NCBI GenBank assembly: GCA_020199835.1
Contig: JAIVJV010000012.1
Location: 284,197-348,196, forward strand
DNA length: 64,000 nucleotides
Reading direction: 5' to 3'
DNA from: Acidobacteriota bacterium
GTDB lineage: Bacteria; Acidobacteriota; Blastocatellia; Pyrinomonadales; Pyrinomonadaceae
Shown: piece after piece, positions 53,268-61,172 of the stretch
How positions within the stretch are numbered: position 1 is the stretch's first letter
How the letters are laid out: every line of letters starts with the position of its first letter
Program-made: the position numbers and the translations under genes
Notes under the pieces: model-generated
What the model was told of the DNA's origin: nothing
The model's input: the letters and a program-made list of their open reading frames with translations, nothing else
The model's database searches: none

Positions 53268-53492
53268 ATGGCCACGGAGCTTGAAAGTTATTTTCTCAAT
53301 CCGCCTGCGGGTTCGGCGGCTGCACGCGCTGCTGAGTTCGGCACAGATCTCACACTTACACTCGAAAACCTTCGACTCACTCCAGAGGAACGCATCCGTA
53401 AACTGGACAGCTTTATTGAGGGCGTCGCGAAGCTCAAAGCTTCAGTTCGAGTGATCGGTCCAACCGAGCCCAATGCTAAGCAACATCATTGA
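53268..53492 (+). CDS. Small partner protein of a nucleotidyltransferase
   Basis: A 74-residue cytoplasmic protein with a helical core ('LTPEERIRKLDSFIEGVAKLKASVRV'). I do not recognise a named family, but small proteins of this look often precede nucleotidyltransferase-like genes. Its end overlaps the next start by 20 bases in another frame, a hallmark of coupled translation. The pair could be a toxin-antitoxin module with this as the antitoxin or docking partner; nothing in the sequence proves that. The very short leader (see the upstream -10) is unusual. Confidence 0.65.
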   Translation: MATELESYFLNPPAGSAAARAAEFGTDLTLTLENLRLTPEERIRKLDSFIEGVAKLKASVRVIGPTEPNAKQHH

Positions 53493-53976
53493 GGCACCAC
53501 TCCGGCTTTTAGGCGAATACGACATTAAGTGTGTAATCGTAGGTGGTGTAGCGGCGGCCATTCACGGTTCCACAATGCTCACAAACGATCTGGATGTTTG
53601 TTACTCGCGAGAGGCACCAAACCTTCAGAAGTTAGCTACCGCGTTGCAATCGGTTCACGCTCGACTCCGAAACGTTCCTGAACACTTACGTTTTATTCTC
53701 GATGCGGAAACCCTGAAACGAGGTCTAAACTTTACCTTTGTAACCGACATTGGAGACCTTGATCTTCTCGGCGAAGTTCGCGGCGTCGGAAACTATGAAG
53801 ACGTACTTGCTGACTCATTGACAGTTGAACTGTTTGGTTATCACTTTTCGGTCATAGACATTGGTAAGTTGATCGCTGCGAAGCGAGCGGCTGGTCGGCC
53901 AAAAGATTTGATTGCCCTGCCGGAACTCGAGGCGATTCAGGAAGCACAAGCACTTAAGAATCAAACACAATCGTAG
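53473..53976 (+). CDS. Nucleotidyltransferase-fold protein
   Basis: A 167-residue protein of the minimal nucleotidyltransferase type related to AbiEii/MNT-like enzymes. 'CVIVGGVAAAIHGSTMLTNDLDVCY' (read in two parts: VGG, then Asp39/Asp41) is the hG[GA]-DxD motif that binds metal and nucleotide, and 'DIGDLDLLGEV' (Asp95/Asp97) supplies the third acidic residue. The C-terminal 'VIDIGKLIAAKRAAGRPKD' is common in these domains. Such enzymes attach NMP to protein or tRNA, sometimes as toxins. It forms a two-gene unit with the overlapping 74-residue protein. Confidence 0.8.
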   Translation: MLSNIIEAPLRLLGEYDIKCVIVGGVAAAIHGSTMLTNDLDVCYSREAPNLQKLATALQSVHARLRNVPEHLRFILDAETLKRGLNFTFVTDIGDLDLLGEVRGVGNYEDVLADSLTVELFGYHFSVIDIGKLIAAKRAAGRPKDLIALPELEAIQEAQALKNQTQS

Positions 53977-54039
53977 TGTACGTTACTCAGCACGGAGACA
54001 CCGACTTCGTCCAGGTGGCGAAGCGGTCATGCCGAAGGT

Positions 54040-54654
54040 TCAACCCTGCACGCGGCCGGCGGCGCGTTCACGGGCGAAGGCGTGCTCGATGGCGCGAGAC
54101 GCCAGCTTCGTTGCCACATCCGTCAGGTGCTGTTCCTCGGGCCTCGGGCCGCGCGGCTCGCGGTAATACATCGCAAACGAACCAAGCACCTTCCCTTTGC
54201 TCGACAGAATCGGCGTGGACCAACAAGCAGCAACATCAATCGCCCGCGCAAGATTGCGATACTCGTCCCAGAGTGGATCGGTAGCAATATCAGTGACAAT
54301 CACCGGCTTACCGCGAAACATCGCCGTCCCGCATGAACCGTGTTTCGGTCCAATGGGGCTACCGTCGATGACCTTGGTGTAACTCTCGGGCAGACTCGGC
54401 GCAACTGCGTGTCGCACGTGATTGCCGTCATCACTCAGCAGCAGGATCGAACAGAGCATTTCCGGCGACTGCGCCTCAATCATCAACACCAGCTCCGAAA
54501 GGACATCGCGCAGCGGCGCGTCCGCGGCAATCATCTCCTCGACGCGTTTCTGCTCAGCTGCAAACTTTGGACTGTCTTCCTCGGCAGGCGCACCCAGCGT
54601 GGGCAGTTGTTGTGTGGGCGCCGAATCGAGTTCCGTTTGTTTCTCATCCGACAT
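54040..54654 (-). CDS. GAF domain protein
   Basis: A 204-residue soluble protein made of a disordered acidic start and one GAF domain (about 40-195): 'CSILLLSDDGNHVRHAVAPSLP', 'KHGSCGTAMFRGKPVIVTDI', 'CWSTPILSSKGKVLGSFAMYY'. The last is the typical strand of GAF sensor domains linked to histidine kinases. It has no output domain of its own, so it either senses redox/small molecules (the free Cys in GSCGTA resembles methionine-sulfoxide-type GAFs) or is a truncated kinase input. It converges with the nucleotidyltransferase gene and lies 83 bases from the divergent GH16-like gene. Confidence 0.85.
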   Translation of the reverse strand: MSDEKQTELDSAPTQQLPTLGAPAEEDSPKFAAEQKRVEEMIAADAPLRDVLSELVLMIEAQSPEMLCSILLLSDDGNHVRHAVAPSLPESYTKVIDGSPIGPKHGSCGTAMFRGKPVIVTDIATDPLWDEYRNLARAIDVAACWSTPILSSKGKVLGSFAMYYREPRGPRPEEQHLTDVATKLASRAIEHAFARERAAGRVQG

Positions 54655-54737
54655 TTTTTGTAATCTCCATTCGCCGGGAATATTGCGCGCGCCAATTTTA
54701 CGCTCGCACGGTTAGCAACACCACATCAGGAACAACC

Positions 54738-55646
54738 ATGAAAACTTTAGCGATAGCCTTCGTTGCCGCTCTCCTGCTACTGCCGAACACCGCGACGCCG
54801 CAACCAAAACAAGTACTCTTCGACGACTTCAGCTACACCACTCAGCAATCCCTGAAAAAGAATGGTTGGATCGTTCGCACTGAACCCGGCTGGCCCGGCG
54901 TCCCTGGTGCAAAGTGGCTGGAACAAGGCGTGACGCTACTGAAGCATCCCACGGAGCGCGGCAACCGCATCCTGCGCATGACGTCTACGACGGACGGCAC
55001 CGCTGCCAACACCACCCAAACGCAGATCTGTCACCAGCGCAAGTTTCTCGAAGGCACTTACGCGGCTCGCGTGCGTTTTACTGATGGTCCAGTATCCGGT
55101 CCGGACGGTGATCAGGTCGTCCAAAGCTTCTACACCATCAGCCCTCTGAAAGCGCCGATGGATCCCGATTACAGCGAGTTGGATTTTGAGTATTTGGCAA
55201 ACGGCGGCTGGGGCATCGATGGGCCAACACTCTACGCCACCACGTGGGAAACCTTCAGCCCAGAACCGAATTGGAAAAAAGACAACATTTTCCAAACAAC
55301 AAACGGCAACCAGGGCGGATGGCACACCCTCGTCACGCAGGTGTTGGACCAGAAGGTTCGTTATTTCCTCGACGGCAAATTATTTGCCGAGCACGGTGGG
55401 AACTACTATCCCGAAGATACGATGTCGATCAACTTCAATCTCTGGTTCATTCGCGACGGAATGACGAAAGAACCGGGACGGCGCCAGTATCAGGAAGACA
55501 TCGATTGGGTGTTCTTTCAAGCGGGCGCTGCGCTCACGCCCGAACAGGTGAACGAAGCAGTTGCTGCGTTCCGCAAAGACTCAATCGGTTTTCGCGACAC
55601 TGTGCAGCCGAAGTCACCGCCACTGAATAGCCCTTGTAACTTCTAA
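54738..55646 (+). CDS. Secreted GH16-like glycoside hydrolase/lectin-fold protein
   Basis: A 302-residue exported protein. The ATG at 54738 follows AGGAA and starts a signal peptide (IAFVAALLLLPNTATPQ). The concanavalin-like beta-sandwich shows the GH16 catalytic signature E-x-D-x-E in 'YSELDFEYLANG' (about 147-151), with Trp-rich strands around it ('TWETFSPEPNW', 'GGWHTLVTQVLDQKVRYFLDG'). Family members cut beta-1,3/1,4-glucans, galactans or carrageenans. The substrate cannot be told. The frame extends upstream but without a signal. The C-terminal 40 residues are not part of the fold. Confidence 0.82.
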   Translation: MKTLAIAFVAALLLLPNTATPQPKQVLFDDFSYTTQQSLKKNGWIVRTEPGWPGVPGAKWLEQGVTLLKHPTERGNRILRMTSTTDGTAANTTQTQICHQRKFLEGTYAARVRFTDGPVSGPDGDQVVQSFYTISPLKAPMDPDYSELDFEYLANGGWGIDGPTLYATTWETFSPEPNWKKDNIFQTTNGNQGGWHTLVTQVLDQKVRYFLDGKLFAEHGGNYYPEDTMSINFNLWFIRDGMTKEPGRRQYQEDIDWVFFQAGAALTPEQVNEAVAAFRKDSIGFRDTVQPKSPPLNSPCNF

Positions 55647-55652
55647 AAGTCT

Positions 55653-56129
55653 TTACGTCTGCTTCGCGCCTTCGCTCGGGCCTTTTTCTTCGTGCGTTGA
55701 CTTTTCTCCGTGCGTTGCCGATTTCTTGTGCCGCAACCACTCGTCGATACTCTCACGGATATACTCGCCAATGTCTTCAAACTCGCGGCCCGATCTCTCC
55801 CAAAACTCTCTGAACTTCCGCGGGTCGAACGCATATCCGTAGCCGCCCTGACGAGACTCTCTCCCCTGGCCCACCTCGTCTTCGTAGTACGCGCCGAGCT
55901 GGCGCGAAGCTACGGCGACCACCGAGAACGAGCTGCCCGCGGGCAGCGGTTCGAAGATCACACTCATTCCGGGATCGATTTCCTTGAGTCGTGCGAGCAC
56001 GCGGTTGTACTGATCGACGCAAAACGAAGCCGCGTCTTCTTTACCGCCGGTCCACTCCGCCTGGATCGCCATGCGAGCCGTGCGTCGCAGCACGTTGATC
56101 AATTTAGCCAGCTCTTTCTCTCGTTCCAT
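55653..56129 (-). CDS. Small helical protein, paralogue A beside an ECF sigma factor
   Basis: A 158-residue cytoplasmic protein whose first 60 residues are closely related to the next gene upstream: both share L-x-N-V-L-R-x-T-A-R, then A-E-W-T, D-A-x-x-F-C and Q-Y-N-R-x-L-A-R-L. The remainder adds a Gly/Tyr-rich linker (about 85-105) and a charged helix ending in a Lys/Glu-rich disordered tail. No membrane segment or known domain is found. A GAGGAG site precedes the ATG. It is the last of three tightly spaced minus-strand genes led by the sigma factor, so it may be part of its regulatory output or control. Confidence 0.72.
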   Translation of the reverse strand: MEREKELAKLINVLRRTARMAIQAEWTGGKEDAASFCVDQYNRVLARLKEIDPGMSVIFEPLPAGSSFSVVAVASRQLGAYYEDEVGQGRESRQGGYGYAFDPRKFREFWERSGREFEDIGEYIRESIDEWLRHKKSATHGEKSTHEEKGPSEGAKQT

Positions 56130-56148
56130 AGCTACTCCTCGCCTCGAA

Positions 56149-56505
56149 TTAGTCGCATTTCATCGCCATCGGCATCCAGCGCCCACGCCTACGACGTGGA
56201 CCACAAACCAAAGGCATAATTGGCTGTATCGCAGAAACTGAAGACACCCGCGGCTCATCCACTTCGAAATACGCGATCAATTCGCGCACAGCCATGCGGA
56301 GCACCTCGGATGAAGCGGTTTCCTGCAGCGGTGGGAACAAAGGTTTGATTGCCGGCTCGAGTTCACCGAGCCGGGCGAGGATGCGGTTGTATTGCTGGAT
56401 GCAGAATTGGCTTGCATCCGTGACGGACCTGGTCCACTCGGCGTAACGAGCGGCGCGTGCGGTCAGACGCAGCACGTTGAGCAATTTCACTATTTCCTGT
56501 TTCAT
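56149..56505 (-). CDS. Small helical protein, paralogue B beside an ECF sigma factor
   Basis: A 118-residue protein matching the N-terminal half of the neighbouring paralogue (KLLNVLRLTARAARYAEWT, then QFCIQQYNRILARLGELEP). It then diverges into a short beta/helix stretch and a basic tail (PRRRRGRW). It has an AAGGAG site and begins 13 bases after the sigma gene. The conserved Cys and the QYNR pair in both paralogues suggest a shared binding role. Neither resembles a known anti-sigma (no zinc motif HxxxCxxC, no transmembrane helix). Function unknown. Confidence 0.72.
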   Translation of the reverse strand: MKQEIVKLLNVLRLTARAARYAEWTRSVTDASQFCIQQYNRILARLGELEPAIKPLFPPLQETASSEVLRMAVRELIAYFEVDEPRVSSVSAIQPIMPLVCGPRRRRGRWMPMAMKCD

Positions 56506-56518
56506 TTACTTCTCCTTA

Positions 56519-57097
56519 CTAATTCGTATTTTCGAGTTTCGCTCGCAACAGTTTTTTGCCGTGATGGATTCTCCATTTCACCGTCGACAACGGCACACCC
56601 GTGAACGCGCTGATTCGTTTCAACGGCATGTCGTCGAGAAAGTGCAACTTCAACGGCATCGCGTAATCATCCGGAAGACTATCGACCGCTTTGAGCATCG
56701 CCTCGTCTCTTTCCTTGTTCGCGAGCGCTTGATCAGTGAGCGGTTTGTACGCGGATGGTTTCGCCAGCGCTTCGATCTTTTCCAGCAACGCATCGTCCAG
56801 CGGCACTCGCTTGTTAGCATGCGCCGTTTCGTTCTTACTGAACCGCAACGCTCGATGACGCGTTATCGCCGACAGCCACGGCGCAAACTTCCGCGGCTCT
56901 TCAATGCTCGGCAACGCCTTGAATGCGAGCAGTAACGATTCCTGCGCGACGTCCTCTGCGTACTCACTCCCAACAATCGTGCGCGCCAACCTGACAACCG
57001 CGGGCCGATAGCGCACGACGAGCTGTTCGAAAGCCTCCAGATTGCCCAGAATTGCCTCGATCACGAGCAGTTCGTCGGGCAATTCAAGCGGTGTCAT
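56519..57097 (-). CDS. RNA polymerase sigma factor, ECF type
   Basis: A 192-residue ECF sigma-70 factor. Region 2 is 'AFEQLVVRYRPAVVRLARTIVGSEYAEDVAQESLLLAF' (-10 recognition and core binding), region 4 is 'MPLKRISAFTGVPLSTVKWRIHHGKKLLRAKL' with the helix-turn-helix for the -35 box. The linker carries a Lys/Asn-rich segment. The ATG at 57097 has a well-spaced GGAG; a TTG at 57115 would add six residues. No classic anti-sigma gene follows; instead two paralogous small proteins are encoded downstream. Confidence 0.92.
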   Translation of the reverse strand: MTPLELPDELLVIEAILGNLEAFEQLVVRYRPAVVRLARTIVGSEYAEDVAQESLLLAFKALPSIEEPRKFAPWLSAITRHRALRFSKNETAHANKRVPLDDALLEKIEALAKPSAYKPLTDQALANKERDEAMLKAVDSLPDDYAMPLKLHFLDDMPLKRISAFTGVPLSTVKWRIHHGKKLLRAKLENTN

Positions 57098-57246
57098 GGA
57101 CGGCTCCGGGTTCAATTCGACATCGTACGTTTGTATAGAGACATGTTACGACAGAAAAGTTAGTTACGTTTTCAACGAAATCAAATATCTTTGTTGAACC
57201 ACGTGCAACTCCAACGATAGAATCGAGACGCGGTTCGTTCAGTACC

Positions 57247-57468
57247 GTGAAGTTAATCACGACTGACATCAAAGGTTGCGTCACATACGTCAACGAAGTG
57301 GCCGAGTCGTTAACCGGCTGGTCCCTGAAAGAAACGCTGGGCCAGGCAGACGATCGGCGCAAGTCGCGCGAAGCCGGCTTCAACGGACACCTGGTGAAAC
57401 CGGTTGATTACGACCATTTGTTGGAGTTGTTGACTAAGCTGACGAGCGGTTCAGAGACACGCGTTTGA
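57247..57468 (+). pseudogene. Collapsed PAS-receiver relic of a hybrid signalling protein
   Basis: A 73-codon frame from a GTG at 57247. Residues about 3-33 read as part of a PAS domain ('TTDIKGCVTYVNEVAESLTGW', just over 20 residues in the source, here cited in part), the core of the fold. From about residue 34 it is the C-terminal end of a receiver domain: 'KSREAGFNGHLVKPVDYDHLLELL', with the conserved Lys-Pro. Everything that should lie between (kinase H box, ATPase, receiver Asp) is absent, so an internal in-frame deletion seems to have joined the two ends. No ribosome binding site is visible; expression is doubtful. Confidence 0.65.
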
Positions 57469-57480
57469 AAGGGCGGGCGA

Positions 57481-57597
57481 TTACGAGCTTGCCCAAAAAG
57501 CGAGCAGCGCGGGCACTATCAACCAGAGCAATCCCTTAACCAGGAAGAAGAGAAATCCCCAGAAGCCGAGTCGTTTTATCCACCGCGGAACTTTCAT
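57481..57597 (-). CDS. Tiny membrane protein
   Basis: A 38-residue frame with GGAAAG close before its ATG. It has a basic start (KVPRWIKRLG), then one long hydrophobic helix (FWGFLFFLVKGLLWLIVPALLAF) and ends in WASS. This resembles a family of very short single-pass proteins found in many bacteria and sometimes mislabelled. It lies in the 285-base gap between the relic and the DnaJ-like gene; the rest of that gap shows nothing more. Confidence 0.5.
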   Translation of the reverse strand: MKVPRWIKRLGFWGFLFFLVKGLLWLIVPALLAFWASS

Positions 57598-57753
57598 CTT
57601 TCCACAGTAAACAACAAAATCCCGTTAAAGAAAACTCACGAAAAAAGTAAATCGACACTTCGCCCAATTGCTGCGATATGATTGCCCAGCAGTTTCCCAA
57701 ACCTGCACCCGGGTCGGATACTCACGCCGCGATCGAAGAAAGGTAACAGCTAA

Positions 57754-58302
57754 ATGTCGAGTGACGACGCCGATTATTATGAAGTGCTGCAGGTGAGTGA
57801 TACCGCTGAGCCAGAGACTATCAACAGGGTCTACCGAATATTTGCGCAGCGTTACCATCCTGACAATCGGGAGACCGGTAACGAAGCTCGTTTTCGCGAA
57901 ATCACCGACGCCTATCAGGTACTTTCCAACCCGGAAAAACGCGCGCGCTACGACGCAATAAACGAAAAGCGACGCAAGGAACGCTGGCGGATTGTCGCCG
58001 AGGGCGCCGAGTCAGAGAACAATTTTGAGTTGGAGCAGGTTGTGCGGCTCACGGTGTTGGAAGCCTTGTACACTCAAAAGCGTCTCGACCCGCAGCACCC
58101 GGGCATTTACATGCGCGACCTCGAGCGGATGCTCGGTCGCCCGCGCGAGCATCTCGAGTTCACTATCTGGTTCCTTTCACAGAAGAAGCTCATCATCATG
58201 GATGATGCACGCATGGCTCTCACTGCTGACGGTGCGGAATATCTCGAAGACAGTTATCGAAACAATATGCAGCGCAAACGATTGCAGGCTGCCAACAAGT
58301 AA
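57754..58302 (+). CDS. J-domain (DnaJ-like) protein
   Basis: A 182-residue cytoplasmic protein with an N-terminal J domain (about 7-70): 'DYYEVLQVSDTAEPETINRVY', His-Pro-Asp at 35-37 in 'QRYHPDN', and 'DAYQVLSNPEKRARYDA'. It therefore can stimulate an Hsp70 ATPase. Past it, a winged-helix-like region ('YTQKRLDPQHPGIYMRDLERMLGRP' and 'LIIMDDARMALTADGAEYLED') replaces the zinc and substrate domains of DnaJ, so it is a specialised co-chaperone. The same region appears in other short J-proteins that I cannot name. Confidence 0.9.
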   Translation: MSSDDADYYEVLQVSDTAEPETINRVYRIFAQRYHPDNRETGNEARFREITDAYQVLSNPEKRARYDAINEKRRKERWRIVAEGAESENNFELEQVVRLTVLEALYTQKRLDPQHPGIYMRDLERMLGRPREHLEFTIWFLSQKKLIIMDDARMALTADGAEYLEDSYRNNMQRKRLQAANK

Positions 58303-58327
58303 ATGCGCAGCTCGTAGATGTTTTTCG

Positions 58328-59254
58328 TCAGTCTGGATTAACGTCCTGACACTTCGCGCAAAAGTAGACTATGCGCGTCCGTTCGTCCTCCTCATCATCT
58401 CTTTGAATAGTCCTTTGGCGGAGTTGACGAATCTTTTCTCCGCAACGCAAACAGGGCAGGTTCGTGCGACGGAAAACGAGGTGTCGCGTGCCGTACTCGC
58501 GGCCGGGTTGATAGACGAGTGCGGGATCAGACGCCATTCGTTCGCGGTCTGACTCAGTTGCGGTGGCGCCGCGTTTGTAAGCGGCGGCGGCTAACCGTGG
58601 AATGGTTCGCGTCAGGCAGCTTAGGTTTCGCATTGTAAGATCTGAAATGGTCAACCACGGATTCAGTTTACAAGCGAACAGGATTTCGGCTCGCAGGTAG
58701 TTGCCGAGACCAGCAACGATTTGTTGATTCAATAACGCCGCGCCAATCGTTTCACCCTGGTGTTCCGGCAAGAATAAGCGCCGCTGAAACTCTCGCGCAT
58801 TGAAACGGCCGCGATAAGGCAAGGCGTCTGGGCCAAGCGTCGCCAGGATTCCGATTAGCTCGTAAGGATTTCCGTGGCCCACGTTGAAGATCGGCGCGGA
58901 AAGCAGAATTGCTGCGCCGTTTTTGACAACGATCCGCGCGCGCTCACGCCGATCCTTCTCAGGCAGCCACGGCGCGTTTGACTTGTGTTTGCTCTGTGTC
59001 GACATCGTGAACGTCTGCCAACGCCCCCACATCATCAGGTGCGAGTGAAAGAAAAAAGCGTTCGCGATGTAACCGATGAGATGTTTGCCGTGTGAGATTA
59101 CGCGCTCGACGCGCCGTCCGACGATCTGTTTTTCGTTCTGCTCGAGCCAGCGACGCGCGTCTTTGGTCCGTGCTTCGAGTGAGAGGATAAGGCGCCCGCT
59201 TAACACTTCATCGAGTGCGTCGGCGTACTTTCGTACTTCCGGACCTTCGGGCAT
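58328..59254 (-). CDS. nei: Fpg/Nei family DNA glycosylase
   Basis: A 308-residue base-excision repair enzyme. The catalytic N terminus Met-Pro-Glu-Gly-Pro-Glu is intact (Pro and Glu are active-site residues after Met removal), the H2TH region is 'LLNQQIVAGLGNYLRAEILF' and the zinc finger has CLRCG and, near the end, CAKCQ. It removes oxidised pyrimidines or purines and cuts the strand by beta/delta elimination. Sequence places it nearer endonuclease VIII than classical Fpg, but the distinction is not firm. It follows the secreted protein gene by 4 bases. Confidence 0.9.
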   Translation of the reverse strand: MPEGPEVRKYADALDEVLSGRLILSLEARTKDARRWLEQNEKQIVGRRVERVISHGKHLIGYIANAFFFHSHLMMWGRWQTFTMSTQSKHKSNAPWLPEKDRRERARIVVKNGAAILLSAPIFNVGHGNPYELIGILATLGPDALPYRGRFNAREFQRRLFLPEHQGETIGAALLNQQIVAGLGNYLRAEILFACKLNPWLTISDLTMRNLSCLTRTIPRLAAAAYKRGATATESDRERMASDPALVYQPGREYGTRHLVFRRTNLPCLRCGEKIRQLRQRTIQRDDEEDERTRIVYFCAKCQDVNPD

Positions 59255-59258
59255 CGCG

Positions 59259-60041
59259 CTACTTTAATTGGTCCTTGATGGTGAACACGAGTTCCGCTTC
59301 GACGGGTTCGCTGCCATGCATTCCATTGAACCGAAGCTTGCGGGGGAGTTTCATTCCGCTGACGTCCTGATACTCGATTTGGAAGTCTAACGTCGTCTTT
59401 ATGCCGGGGCCTGTCGGTTCGAAAACTCCGTGGTAGCCGGTTAGCAGAAGACCATCGACTGTTTTCTGAAACTTCGGCTTCACGGTGCGCTTCACTGTTG
59501 GCGCCGAAAGGTTCCATTCGGTCAGCAACAAATCACTGTTCATCGCCATCGTCACGTCGCCGGATTGCGTCTGGTAGGAGACACGATATTGTTTCCCCGC
59601 GTTTTCGACTGTGACGTTGCTTGCTGTCTCGGGAAACGGTGAGTTGACGGCAAAGATCCGCCAGGTGTTGAAGAAGCCGGTTACCAGTCGCTGAATGTCG
59701 TAGTGAATCCGGTTAACCGTCGGTTGTAGATCGGGTTTGGCTGCGTCAGCGCCGACTTCGTGAGTGACTGTAACCGCGCCGTTTGCATCAACGACCATCG
59801 AGAACTGCACCGCGCGAAAGATTTTCAGGTTTGCCGGCGTTGCCGTCTGCGCGAGTATCACTTCCCAGTTCGGCTCGATCGTCGCTGTGAATCCCTTGAA
59901 CCCTTTTCTTGCCAGACTGTAGTAGGCGTTTCGCGCCTGATTAACGACATCCTGGTTCTCCGGTGACTGTTCATGCGGATAAACATACGCTGTCAGCGCG
60001 AGGATCGTTAAAAGAAAACCAGGTGCGTGGCGGAATTTCAC
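59259..60041 (-). CDS. Secreted protein of unknown function
   Basis: A 260-residue exported protein with a signal peptide (about 1-22, FLLTILALTAYVYP). The mature part begins with a helix ('NQDVVNQARNAYYSLARKGFKGFTATIEPNWEV') and then alternates beta strands, ending 'EAELVFTIKDQ'. Beta-rich outer-membrane-lipoprotein-handling proteins of the LolA type look similar in outline, but no signature is present and I make no assignment. It is directly upstream of the DNA glycosylase gene. Confidence 0.75.
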   Translation of the reverse strand: MKFRHAPGFLLTILALTAYVYPHEQSPENQDVVNQARNAYYSLARKGFKGFTATIEPNWEVILAQTATPANLKIFRAVQFSMVVDANGAVTVTHEVGADAAKPDLQPTVNRIHYDIQRLVTGFFNTWRIFAVNSPFPETASNVTVENAGKQYRVSYQTQSGDVTMAMNSDLLLTEWNLSAPTVKRTVKPKFQKTVDGLLLTGYHGVFEPTGPGIKTTLDFQIEYQDVSGMKLPRKLRFNGMHGSEPVEAELVFTIKDQLK

Positions 60042-60179
60042 CCGCGAATACTACAACGAAAGCAGCTCAGCCGAAATAACGAGCCTCTGCGGAACGGTCT
60101 TTGCCATGACTCCCTTGACGATAAATTTAGTACGGTATCAGTCCGCCTTTGGGCGTCCTGAATTCCAAGGAGGAATAAC

Positions 60180-60752
60180 ATGGCAGACTATGACAAAGAC
60201 CGTGTTGATGATGATGCTGCAATGGGAACCGCCCGGCAGCGATCGAATCGCATGGTGACAGGTTTATTCAGAGATCGCGAAAGTGCGGAACGCGCGTACG
60301 GAACGTTATCGGAACGTGGATACGGTAAAGACGACGTCAATCTAATGATGTCGGATGACACGCGAAAGAAATACTTTTCCGATGACGAGGACACAGAATT
60401 TGGCACAAAGGCGTGGGAAGGTGCGGGCAAAGGCGCCGCGATTGGCGGCGGTGTTGGCGCAACTCTAGGCGCGATCGCAGCCATCGGCACGACTCTAGCG
60501 TTACCCGGACTCGGTTTGCTCATCGCAGGGCCGATCGCGGCCGCGTTAGCTGGCGGCGGCGCCGGCGCGTTAACCGGTGGTTTGATTGGCGCACTCGTTG
60601 GTCATGGAATCCCTGAAGAACACGCAAAGCGTTATGAAGAGGGCATTCGCGAAGGTGGCATCGTGATGGGAGTGCAGCCGCGTAGTGACGACGACGCGGA
60701 TTATTTCGAGAACAACTGGCGTCAGAATCGCGGCGAATCGATCTACCGCTAA
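60180..60752 (+). CDS. Glycine-zipper stress protein (general stress protein-like)
   Basis: A 190-residue protein. The N-terminal domain ('TGLFRDRESAERAYGTLSERGYGKDDVNLMMS') is the fold seen in general-stress/GsiB-linked small proteins that scan for Glu/Lys-rich sequence. The middle (about 80-145) is a Gly/Ala zipper of two hydrophobic segments ('GKGAAIGGGVGATLGAIAAIG' and 'AGGGAGALTGGLIGALVGHG') likely to insert into a membrane or assemble. The end is acidic. A strong GGAGGA site precedes the ATG. Role unknown, plausibly in envelope or osmotic stress. Confidence 0.82.
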   Translation: MADYDKDRVDDDAAMGTARQRSNRMVTGLFRDRESAERAYGTLSERGYGKDDVNLMMSDDTRKKYFSDDEDTEFGTKAWEGAGKGAAIGGGVGATLGAIAAIGTTLALPGLGLLIAGPIAAALAGGGAGALTGGLIGALVGHGIPEEHAKRYEEGIREGGIVMGVQPRSDDDADYFENNWRQNRGESIYR

Positions 60753-60782
60753 GTGTGGCCGGTCAATGACAGGGGGACAAGA

Positions 60783-61127
60783 ATGATGCAACGCAACCTC
60801 GCGCTTGCATTGGTGCTCGTGGGCGCCACAGCTCTCAGTGGCTGTGGCGCCCGTGACAATACCAATGCTGGCGCAAACGCGAATAATGCGAATGCCGCCG
60901 GCAGTCCGGCGCGACAAGGCGCAGTCGAGACAAACGCTAACATTCCAGCGAACGCCAACCGAAGTAGTGTTCCTGCGAACACAGGCGTGGTGACGAACGA
61001 CAACGGAAACGAGAACACCTCAGGTGTTCGTTCGGTGAATGGCAACGCGAACCGCAACGCCAACGCGAACGCCAATGCCAACCGCAATCGCAATGCGAAC
61101 GGCAACAGCAACAACCGCAACCGCTAA
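60783..61127 (+). CDS. Asparagine-rich lipoprotein
   Basis: A 114-residue exported lipoprotein. The ATG at 60783 (or 60786) follows AGGGGGA; the signal peptide ends in the lipobox LSGC. The mature sequence is nearly all Asn, Ala, Gly, Arg and Thr, with runs of the pair Asn-Ala and Asn-Arg, so it is disordered. Similar low-complexity Asn-Ala linkers occur in the glutaminyl cyclase lipoprotein of this window, pointing to a shared habit of this genome. Function unknown, perhaps a surface spacer or matrix component. Confidence 0.75.
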   Translation: MMQRNLALALVLVGATALSGCGARDNTNAGANANNANAAGSPARQGAVETNANIPANANRSSVPANTGVVTNDNGNENTSGVRSVNGNANRNANANANANRNRNANGNSNNRNR

Positions 61128-61172
61128 ACCTAAAGACAGCCGAACCCGAGAACCAAAATCAAAGAACGCAGA

